Assembly: GCA_934565415.1 (NCBI GenBank)
Contig: CAKTHQ010000008.1
Location: 1-64,000 of the forward strand
Length of the DNA: 64,000 bases
DNA from: an uncultured Oscillospiraceae bacterium
GTDB lineage: Bacteria; Bacillota; Clostridia; Oscillospirales; Oscillospiraceae
Direction of reading: 5' to 3'
Of this stretch, positions 58,044 through 64,000 are shown one piece after another; within the stretch, counting starts at the first letter, position 1; each line of letters begins with the position of its first letter. The notes under the pieces were generated by a model, which searched no databases, was not told where the DNA came from, and saw only the letters and a program-made list of their open reading frames with translations. A program made the position numbers and the translations under genes.

Positions 58044-60206
58044 TCACTCTCTGCTGTTGCTCTGGACCTCCGCGCCCAGGCCTAAGTCCCGCAATACCCG
58101 GAAGAAATGGGCCTCCAGCTCCGGCTCCCGGATATTGCGGGTAAAGTTTACATACAGGTTTTCCCCATAGGAGATGGCGGCACAGTTCTGGGGGGCCGTA
58201 GCCTGGGCGCTGAGGATAAAGTCAAACCGCGTAACATAGGGCTTCATTTCCTCCGGCAGCCGCACCTGTCCCAGGTTGGACAAACACAGGCAGCATTTCT
58301 TTTCCCCCACTGCGTTGAACACCGTCCGCATAACCATGTTCTTTAAAAACAAGGGCATCACCCGTACCAGCATACTTCTTTCGCTGCTGACATTCACCGC
58401 AATGCGGCTACTCATAATTTTCGGGGTTACATCCAGCCCCAGCCGATGGTGCACCGCCTTGCAGATTTCCCCCATATCGTAACGGCCCAGCCGGGGATCA
58501 ATTTCCGGGGTGGTATACAGGGCAAAGTTTCGCAGGGTTTTGCTTGGAAACAGGGACCGCAGGTTCACCGGCACCTGCACCCGGATGAGCTTTTGCCGCC
58601 GCAAACCGGGTACCTGCTCCTGCTGCATATCCTGCAGAGCCATCATCAGCGCCGCGCACAAGAAGGCCGTCAGGCTGACCCCGTAGCCGTGGGCCTTTTC
58701 CAGCACCTCTTTTGTGGAAAAACGGAAGCAGGTCACATTCAAGAATCCGTCGGTTTCCGGGGTGCCCTGGGGCCGCCAGGCGTTGTTCTCCCGGCGGCTG
58801 GCGTTCACGTTTCCCGCATATTTCTGGAAGCTGTCCTCCAGCTCCTCCTCCCGGGGAGCCTCCAGGCGGCCCAGTACCCCATCCGTTGCCGGAATGGATG
58901 TGCCGTACTTCTGCTGCAAGTATTCCGCCGTCAGGGATTTTAAGAAGACCAGGCCTCCGTTTCCGTCGGTCACCGCATGGAAAAACTCCACGGCAATGCG
59001 GTTTTCATAGGCGACGACCCGAAAGGCACAGCTGCTGATTTCCCGGCGGCTCATGCGGGTAACAGGATAGCTGCTCTCCTCCCGGACCTTAGGGGCAGCA
59101 CTCAGCTGCTGCAAATAGTACCAAAAAAGCCCCCTCCGCAGCCGGACACACATGGACGGGAACCGGCGCACCGTTACATCCAGGGCCGATTGCAAAACTC
59201 CTATGTCAATTTTTTCCGTCAGCGTTACGGAAAGGCGAAATACGTTGCTCCAGCTTTTTCGCAGCGCCGCCGGATAGATTTTTGCCGCGTTGTCCAGCCG
59301 CATCCACCGCAGCTTCCGCTCCGGGGAGAGATAGCGTGTCAGGAAAAGGTTGATCTTCCTCCAGTCCTCCCGGTCCTCCGCCAGACCGTAGAGCACATAG
59401 GCGTGCCACCGCTCCGGCCGGACAAAAAGCTGCACATTGCAGCCCGATTCCTTCAGCTTTTTATAGAGGTCCTCAGAGTCGCTGCACAGGATTTCGTCCC
59501 CGCCCGCAAACAAAAGCGTAGGGGGCATTCCGGTTAAATCCCCAAACAGGGGCGATACCAGGGGATTTTCCGGCGTATCGGTGTAGCATTCGGCATAAAA
59601 GGCCAGCTGCTCTTTGGAAAGGGACACATCCCGTTCCAGGTTCCGCTCAAAGCTTTCTCCGGACAGGGTCAGGTCCGTCCAGGGAGAAATGGCAATAATG
59701 CTCCCGGGAAGCGGAAGCCCCTCCTGCCGCAAAAACTGGCACAGGCAGAAGCACAGGCCGCCGCCGGCGCTTTCTCCGCAGAGGGTAATTTTTTTAGGGT
59801 CGTAGCCCTTTTTCAAAAGGTACCGGTAGCTTGCCTCCGCATCTTCTACCGCCGCCGGGAACCTGTTCTCCGGTGCCAGGCGGTAGGCGGCAACAAACAC
59901 CTTGGCCCCGCATTCATCCGCCAGCACCGCCCCAAAGCCCAGAGCATACTCCAGTCCCCCGCAGGTATAGCCGCCGCCATGGAGATAAAGGATTGCTCCG
60001 TCCCGCCTGGGATCCTGGGGCAGCACCCAGGCACCGTGAAAGTTGGGAAAATCATGTTTTTTCACCCGCACATGACCGTGCCGGGTCCCTCGCATAATCT
60101 CTCCCACGGCATTTTGCCCTTTCCGGCTGGCTTCCAGCGAGCAGTTTACCAGCATGGGCTTCATATGCGCCAGCTGCTCCCGCACCGTCTTTGCAGATAA
60201 TTGCAT
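58044..60206 (-). CDS. Fusion of HSL-type alpha/beta hydrolase and condensation-like acyltransferase
   Basis: A 720-residue two-domain protein. The N-terminal half (about 1-300) is a hormone-sensitive-lipase-type esterase: LYLHGGGYTCGG (oxyanion hole), LCGESAGGGL with nucleophilic Ser near 146, GGDEILCSDSE supplying Asp and RPERWHAYVLYG the His. The C-terminal half (about 315-720) is an acyltransferase of the condensation/alcohol-acetyltransferase superfamily, with the HxxxDG motif in EFFHAVTDGNGG and a DFG-like region replaced by later strands. The two halves could move an acyl group from one carrier to another. No signal peptide is present. It is paired with DUF6320. Confidence 0.87.
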   Translation of the reverse strand: MQLSAKTVREQLAHMKPMLVNCSLEASRKGQNAVGEIMRGTRHGHVRVKKHDFPNFHGAWVLPQDPRRDGAILYLHGGGYTCGGLEYALGFGAVLADECGAKVFVAAYRLAPENRFPAAVEDAEASYRYLLKKGYDPKKITLCGESAGGGLCFCLCQFLRQEGLPLPGSIIAISPWTDLTLSGESFERNLERDVSLSKEQLAFYAECYTDTPENPLVSPLFGDLTGMPPTLLFAGGDEILCSDSEDLYKKLKESGCNVQLFVRPERWHAYVLYGLAEDREDWRKINLFLTRYLSPERKLRWMRLDNAAKIYPAALRKSWSNVFRLSVTLTEKIDIGVLQSALDVTVRRFPSMCVRLRRGLFWYYLQQLSAAPKVREESSYPVTRMSRREISSCAFRVVAYENRIAVEFFHAVTDGNGGLVFLKSLTAEYLQQKYGTSIPATDGVLGRLEAPREEELEDSFQKYAGNVNASRRENNAWRPQGTPETDGFLNVTCFRFSTKEVLEKAHGYGVSLTAFLCAALMMALQDMQQEQVPGLRRQKLIRVQVPVNLRSLFPSKTLRNFALYTTPEIDPRLGRYDMGEICKAVHHRLGLDVTPKIMSSRIAVNVSSERSMLVRVMPLFLKNMVMRTVFNAVGEKKCCLCLSNLGQVRLPEEMKPYVTRFDFILSAQATAPQNCAAISYGENLYVNFTRNIREPELEAHFFRVLRDLGLGAEVQSNSRE

Positions 60207-60253
60207 GGTCTTCTTCTCCTATTCCTTCCGCATTCGTCCGTTCGTTTCCACAA

Positions 60254-60282
60254 AGTATACCACCCATTTTGCTTTCTTGCAA
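60254..60282 (-). promoter_or_regulatory. Promoter of the hydrolase-acyltransferase and DUF6320 unit
   Basis: TTGCAA (60277-60282), a 17-base spacer and TATACT (60254-60259) on the minus strand, about 50 bases before the ATG. Confidence 0.8.
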
Positions 60283-60333
60283 CCTCCCGCCAAAACTTTC
60301 GTCTCTACCGGCAGGAGAATCGGAGGAACAGCA

Positions 60334-60369
60334 GCAAAAACACCTGCTCCGCAATGGTAGAAGCAGGTG
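60334..60369 (-). terminator. Terminator behind the ABC transporter operon
   Basis: On the minus strand GCACCTGCT (complement of 60362-60370) pairs with AGCAGGTG (60341-60348), with a loop of about 13 bases, followed by TTTTTGC. It lies some 200 bases after the cytidylate-kinase-like gene. Confidence 0.75.
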
Positions 60370-60570
60370 CTTTTGGTATTCCTTAGAAAACATACTTTCT
60401 GTCACTTGGATATGCGCCAGGACATTTCCAATGCTGCCGGGGAAATTGACACTGCAGTGGGGCCGTTTTGGGTTTTCTAATCGAAATAAAATATAAAATT
60501 GAACGGCGGCTGCTTTTGATCCTCTTCCGGAAATTTTACTTCCCGAAATCCGTGGAAGATTCCGGTAATA
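60370..60570. other. Gene-free stretch after the cytidylate-kinase-like gene
   Basis: About 200 bases between the gene's stop and the terminator. I see no RBS-linked ORF, repeat or family sequence in it. It would be a 3' untranslated region if transcription continues to the hairpin at 60334-60369. Confidence 0.4.
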
Positions 60571-61161
60571 CTACAATCCGAAATGCTGACGGGCGACACC
60601 GCACAGGAGCTCCGCTGCCTGTGGAACGGTGAAGCGGGCCGCATTTAAAAGGATGTGGCTGTAATCGTCCGGCCCGCAGCCGCCGTATTCCCGGTGGTAT
60701 TGCTCCCGGCTTTTGTCGATCCGGTCAATCATTTTCCGGGCCGTTCGCTCGTCCATCTCCAATTGTTCCAAACAGACCCGGAGCCTGTATTCATAGGGCG
60801 CATAAACCCGGATGTTCAGGGTATCGGTCCGGTCCCGCAGGACGGCATCGGCACACCGGCCCACAATAATGCAGCTCTCCCTCTGGGCCAGATCCCGGAT
60901 AATGTTGGACTGGGTTTGAAACAGTTCGTCCTGCACACTGAGTGCACCGGTACCCAGGGGATAAAGGCTGCGGAAGAAGCTGGAGCTGTGGGTATCCTCG
61001 GAATCACTGACTTCCCGGACGGAAAGGCCCAGGCGGGCGGCAGTGGCCTCTACAATGTCCCGATCGTAGAATTCAATGCCCAGCTCCCGACTCATGGCCT
61101 GGGCAATGGGGCGCCCGTTGCTGGCAAACTGGCGGGTAAGCGTAATCACAAAATGTTTCAT
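60571..61161 (-). CDS. Cytidylate-kinase-like protein
   Basis: A 196-residue P-loop-derived kinase-like protein. MKHFVITLTRQFASNGRPIAQAMSRELGIEFYDRDIVEATAARLGLS matches the cytidylate-kinase-like family, in which the canonical GxxGxGKS loop is replaced by a Gly-poor sequence (here RQFASNGRPIA). VGRCADAVLRDRTDTLNIRVYAPYEYRLR and RKMIDRIDKSREQYHREYGG include the Arg-rich lid. Substrate unknown. It overlaps the permease gene by four bases as last member of an amino-acid ABC operon, an unusual place for a nucleotide kinase. Confidence 0.85.
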   Translation of the reverse strand: MKHFVITLTRQFASNGRPIAQAMSRELGIEFYDRDIVEATAARLGLSVREVSDSEDTHSSSFFRSLYPLGTGALSVQDELFQTQSNIIRDLAQRESCIIVGRCADAVLRDRTDTLNIRVYAPYEYRLRVCLEQLEMDERTARKMIDRIDKSREQYHREYGGCGPDDYSHILLNAARFTVPQAAELLCGVARQHFGL

Positions 61162-61913
61162 GCGGCGGCCTCCTGTTTTTTGGGCTTGCGCTTCTGCATT
61201 TTCCGCACGGTGCAGGACAGCGCAAAATTGATGACAAAATAAATTACAAAGGCCAGGCCGAACAGAACAAATACATCGGAAACCATCTGCCGCCCCACGC
61301 CGTTGAACATATTGGAGGTAGCAAGAATTTTCCGGACCCGGCTCATAAGCTCAATGCAGGCCAGGTTTGCCAGATAGCTGGAATCCTTAATGGTGGAAAT
61401 AACCTGACTCAGCAGGGTAGGCACAACGGCCCGATAGGCCTGGGGCAGGATGATGCAGCGCATAGTCTGTACCGTGGAGAATCCCTGGGAATGGGCTGCC
61501 TCAAATTGCCCTTTGGGAATGGCATTCAGGCCGCCCCGAATGATCTCGGCAATGATGGAGGATTCAAACAGCACCAAAGCAACCACAGCCCGGAACAGAA
61601 TCTTCATCTCCACACTGGTAAGCCCCCACATCTTTCTGGCAAAAAACCGGGGACAGGGACAGGCCACCAGGCAGATAAAAATCCACAGGAGCAGGGGGGT
61701 ATTTCGAAAAATCTCGATGTACACCGCCGAAATCCAGCCGAAAATCCGGCTTTTCCCATGGCAATAATTCCGGAGCAGCGCCAAAATACTGCCGAGAACA
61801 ATGCTGATTACCACAGCCAAAACCGATAAAACCAGGGTAAACGCAACCCCCTTGCCGATGTAAGAAAGCACCCCGGGATACCCCAGAATGGAAAAGCTTG
61901 CCCTCCAGTTCAT
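61158..61913 (-). CDS. Polar amino-acid ABC transporter permease
   Basis: A 251-residue HisM/GlnP-type permease with about five transmembrane helices. GVAFTLVLSVLAVVISIVLGSILALLRN and IEIFRNTPLLLWIFICLV open it. The EAA loop toward the ATPase is EIIRGGLNAIPKGQFEAAHSQGFSTVQTMRCIILPQAYRAVVPTLLSQ. The tail after the last helix is basic. It starts directly after the other permease gene's stop, so the two form a heterodimeric pore. Confidence 0.94.
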   Translation of the reverse strand: MNWRASFSILGYPGVLSYIGKGVAFTLVLSVLAVVISIVLGSILALLRNYCHGKSRIFGWISAVYIEIFRNTPLLLWIFICLVACPCPRFFARKMWGLTSVEMKILFRAVVALVLFESSIIAEIIRGGLNAIPKGQFEAAHSQGFSTVQTMRCIILPQAYRAVVPTLLSQVISTIKDSSYLANLACIELMSRVRKILATSNMFNGVGRQMVSDVFVLFGLAFVIYFVINFALSCTVRKMQKRKPKKQEAAA

Positions 61914-62621
61914 TTATGCCGCCTCCTTCAGATGCTGCTGGGACTCCCGGCGCTTCAGCACAGTTTCCCAGCGGGTTGCCAAATGGCTCAGCGGGTAACA
62001 AATACAGAAAAACAGCAAACCGCAGAGCACATAGGCCGGCGCATAGGCGCCGCCGGTACTGGCGCCGGTAACAAAGCTGTAGGTCAGGCTAATCAAATCC
62101 GCACCGCCAACAATGTACAGGCAGCTGGTATTTTTGATGAGATTGACCATCTGGTTGACCATCGGCGGCAGAATAATCTTGATGCTCTGGGGCAGGATAA
62201 TTCGCTGCATAGTAGAAAAATAGCCGAAGCCCTGGCTTTGGGCCGCTTCAAACTGGCCCCTGGAAATGGCCGCAATGCCAGCCCGGACAACCTCAGCCAT
62301 ATAAGCCCCTGTGTAAACCCCCAGGGAAACAATGCCTGTGGCGATGATATCCGTCTTAATCCCGGAAAACGCCAGTACATAGTACAAAAAGCACATTTGC
62401 AATACAACGGGGGTATTCTGAATGCATTCCACATACACTCTGGCCGCCGCCCGGAGCAGTTTTTTCCCGGAAGATGCCATCAGCCCGAAAACGAAACCCA
62501 GAAACAGCGCCAGAAGCAGCGCCGCCGCGGCAGTGCGCAGGGTATTTCCAAAGCCTGTCAGGAATGTCGCCCGATAAGTCCACAGCTTTTGCCAGGCCGC
62601 CGGGGAAAATAGTTCATCCAT
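61914..62621 (-). CDS. Polar amino-acid ABC transporter permease
   Basis: A 235-residue permease of the same family as its downstream neighbour. FLTGFGNTLRTAAAALLLALFLGFVFGLM, VYVECIQNTPVVLQMCFLYYVLAF and the EAA loop EVVRAGIAAISRGQFEAAQSQGFGYFSTMQRIILPQSIKIILPPMVNQMVN are clear. I start it at 62621 (MDELFSPAAWQKLW); an upstream in-frame ATG at 62648 gives nine extra non-conserved residues. A hairpin separates it from the binding-protein gene. Confidence 0.94.
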   Translation of the reverse strand: MDELFSPAAWQKLWTYRATFLTGFGNTLRTAAAALLLALFLGFVFGLMASSGKKLLRAAARVYVECIQNTPVVLQMCFLYYVLAFSGIKTDIIATGIVSLGVYTGAYMAEVVRAGIAAISRGQFEAAQSQGFGYFSTMQRIILPQSIKIILPPMVNQMVNLIKNTSCLYIVGGADLISLTYSFVTGASTGGAYAPAYVLCGLLFFCICYPLSHLATRWETVLKRRESQQHLKEAA

Positions 62622-62699
62622 TCTATAACCTCCATTCGATGGGAACATTGAGAAAATCCTCCGTACCTGCGGGGGCGCTTCTCAACATTTCCGGAAACC

Positions 62700-62735
62700 G
62701 GGACTGTTGCAAAAAACGGATTTTGCAACAGTCCC
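62700..62735 (-). terminator. Hairpin between the binding-protein and permease genes
   Basis: GGGACTGTTGCAAAA (62700-62714) and its exact complement (62721-62735) form a 15-base-pair stem with a six-base loop. On the minus strand it follows the binding-protein stop by about 10 bases. It has A/T-rich stem ends like the element at 5897-5932 and probably causes partial termination or protects the 3' end of the binding-protein mRNA. Confidence 0.8.
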
Positions 62736-62744
62736 ACGGAAAAA

Positions 62745-63641
62745 TCAGCCCAGGTTGTACTCCGCAATCCAGCCGTCGATGGTACCGTCGGCCAGCTTGC
62801 TCTGAATAAAGTCCTCACAGTAGGTGCTGAAGCCGCTGCCTTTCTTGGTGGCAATGCCGTATTCCTGGGGCGCAAATTCATCCGCAATATAGCTGCGTCC
62901 CTCGGTCTTGTAGACAGCCAGGATGGATTTATCCACACAGAATGCATCCACCTGTCCGGCAGCCAGGGCGGTGGAGATGCCGGGGTAATCATCAAACTGC
63001 TGGAAGGAGATACCGTCTTTCCAGGTAGCAGGGTCGAAGGTGTCCTTATCAAAACCGGTGCCGTCCAGAACCCCCGCATCAATCATCGCCGCGGTAAGCG
63101 CCCGGGCGGAGGTGGATCCGGAGGACACGCCAACCAGCTTACCCTTCAGATCCGCCAGAGTTTTGATCCCGGAGGCATCCTCCACAAGGACAGTGACATG
63201 GTCCGTATAGTAGGGCGTAGTAAAGTCCCAGCTCTGCTTCCGCTCGTCGGTTATGGTAAAGGTTGCCAGCACGCAGTCAATGTCTCCGGAATCCAGCAGT
63301 TCGGTGCGGGTTGCTGCGGTAACAGTGGTAAATTCCACATCCACGCCCAGCTGGTCGGCCAGGGCCTTGGCAATGTCAATTTCCATGCCGGAATATTCCC
63401 CGGTAATAGGGTCCTGATAACCAAAGCCAATTACGGCATTTTTAACGCCAACCCGAAGAACCCCACGGTCTACGATTGCCTGTACATCAGCATCCAGCCC
63501 CTCGACTGCCGTGGTGCCCGCAGGCGATGCATCGGCGGCGGCAGCGGTGGTTTCGGCAGGTGCGGCGGCGCCGCAGGCGGTCAGGCCCATCAGGGTCAGT
63601 GCAGCAAGTGTACCTGCAAGAAGTTTGGTCCATTTTTTCAT
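62745..63641 (-). CDS. Amino-acid ABC transporter substrate-binding lipoprotein
   Basis: A 298-residue solute-binding protein. The lipoprotein signal MKKWTKLLAGTLAALTLMGLTACG has the lipobox LTAC with Cys23. An Ala-rich linker leads into the family-3 fold: VDRGVLRVGVKNAVIGFGYQDPITGEYSGMEIDIAKALADQLG, then LDSGDIDCVLATFTITDERKQSWDFTTPYYTD and GVSSGSTSARAL. Ligand is a polar amino acid such as glutamate, glutamine or cystine; it cannot be narrowed. It is encoded 52 bases after the ATPase gene. Confidence 0.95.
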   Translation of the reverse strand: MKKWTKLLAGTLAALTLMGLTACGAAAPAETTAAAADASPAGTTAVEGLDADVQAIVDRGVLRVGVKNAVIGFGYQDPITGEYSGMEIDIAKALADQLGVDVEFTTVTAATRTELLDSGDIDCVLATFTITDERKQSWDFTTPYYTDHVTVLVEDASGIKTLADLKGKLVGVSSGSTSARALTAAMIDAGVLDGTGFDKDTFDPATWKDGISFQQFDDYPGISTALAAGQVDAFCVDKSILAVYKTEGRSYIADEFAPQEYGIATKKGSGFSTYCEDFIQSKLADGTIDGWIAEYNLG

Positions 63642-63693
63642 TTTCGTTTCCTCCTCATGGAATATCTATCCCAGGCCCTTTGGCCGGAATATT

Positions 63694-64000
63694 CTAGTGC
63701 TTCAGGATTTTCCCCAGGAATTGCCGGACTCTGGGATTTTGAGCGTTTTCAAAGAAATGCTCCGGGGTACCCTCTTCGATGATCTGTCCATCCGCCATAA
63801 AAACGATGCGGTCCGCAACCTTCCGGGCAAAGCCCATTTCATGGGTGACAACCACCATTGTAATGTTTTCCGAGGCCAGCTTTGTCATGACATCCAGCAC
63901 CTCCTGAATGGTTTCCGGGTCCAGAGCGCTGGTAGGCTCGTCAAACAGGATGATTCGGGATTGGCAGCACAGCGCCCGGGCTATGGCAATCCGCTGCTGT
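63694..64000 (-). CDS. Polar amino-acid ABC transporter ATPase, C-terminal part
   Basis: The reading frame continues past the window edge. The visible 101 codons begin just after the ABC signature at QQRIAIARALCCQSR, followed by Walker B IILFDEPTSALDPE, the D-loop, and the switch His in MVVVTHEMGFARKVADRIVFMADGQIIEEGTPEHFF. These are typical of GlnQ/HisP-type subunits. It is the first gene of the ABC operon visible here; promoter and N-terminus lie outside the window. Confidence 0.95.
   Translation of the reverse strand, partial: QQRIAIARALCCQSRIILFDEPTSALDPETIQEVLDVMTKLASENITMVVVTHEMGFARKVADRIVFMADGQIIEEGTPEHFFENAQNPRVRQFLGKILKH

Noticed and set aside
1..64000. CRISPR arrays, tRNA, rRNA, IS elements or prophage genes
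   Set aside because: No regularly spaced repeats, cloverleaf-like genes, transposase motifs or phage structural genes were recognised on reading both strands.

Overview
The window reads as chromosome of an endospore-forming, GC-rich member of the Clostridia, most likely of the Oscillospiraceae/Ruminococcaceae type. Supporting signs are a spoVAD-spoVAE pair followed by a sigma-G-type promoter, ireB, a T-box leader on pheST, MEP-pathway isoprenoid genes, AddAB rather than RecBCD, two PTS systems, and the clostridial small families CD1871A and DUF6320. No rRNA, tRNA, CRISPR array, insertion sequence or phage gene was seen. Promoters share a pattern of a -35 close to TTGCAA or TTGACT, a 17-base spacer, and usually TGC directly before the -10.

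Layout. 1-1,770 is a worn edge: the start of a probable acetyltransferase, a small unknown ORF, an NTF2-like protein, a ParE/RelB-type toxin-antitoxin pair and a gene-free stretch with a possible remnant. 1,767-7,775 (minus) holds a class V desulfurase with a DUF3343 carrier, ispF-ispD-murD, a CBS protein and a diaminopimelate decarboxylase. 7,976-10,895 has hemolysin III, a shortened NapH-like ferredoxin with a CD1871A peptide, an AEC transporter and an unknown protein. 10,963-14,720 is pheST with its T-box. 14,933-21,673 (plus) carries an M32 carboxypeptidase, NAD(P)HX dehydratase, a lipoprotein, MazF, IreB, a small unknown, an NlpC/P60 hydrolase, spoVAD-spoVAE and an Asn/Gln-rich 34-residue gene. 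21,758-30,689 (minus) is ispE, a glycosyltransferase, a tiny membrane protein and addB-addA. 30,810-35,269 (minus) is an aryl-beta-glucoside operon (bglP, bglA) with a RAT/terminator leader, and a licT gene with its own promoter.

35,384-45,047 (plus) is the most striking region: five tightly packed genes from one promoter. JetA-, JetB- and JetC-like genes (the MukF/MukE/MukB-like part of Wadjet) are followed not by the JetD nuclease but by an Mre11/SbcD-like metallophosphoesterase and a YhaN/SbcC-like ATPase with a transmembrane hairpin. This could be a plasmid- or phage-restriction system with a substituted nuclease, or a condensin next to a repair pair.

45,094-48,831 (minus) has a broken, chimeric carboxymuconolactone decarboxylase-cupin gene, ppk1 and ppx. 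49,012-54,303 (minus) is a murQ, GNAT, PIG-L deacetylase and mannose-family PTS operon opposite an rpiR-type regulator, a U32-like cysteine-rich protein and a D-2-hydroxyacid dehydrogenase (plus): probably an N-acetylmuramate or related amino-sugar scavenging locus. 57,338-60,206 is a DUF6320 membrane protein with an esterase-acyltransferase fusion. 60,571 to the end (minus) is a polar amino-acid ABC transporter with a cytidylate-kinase-like gene as its last member.
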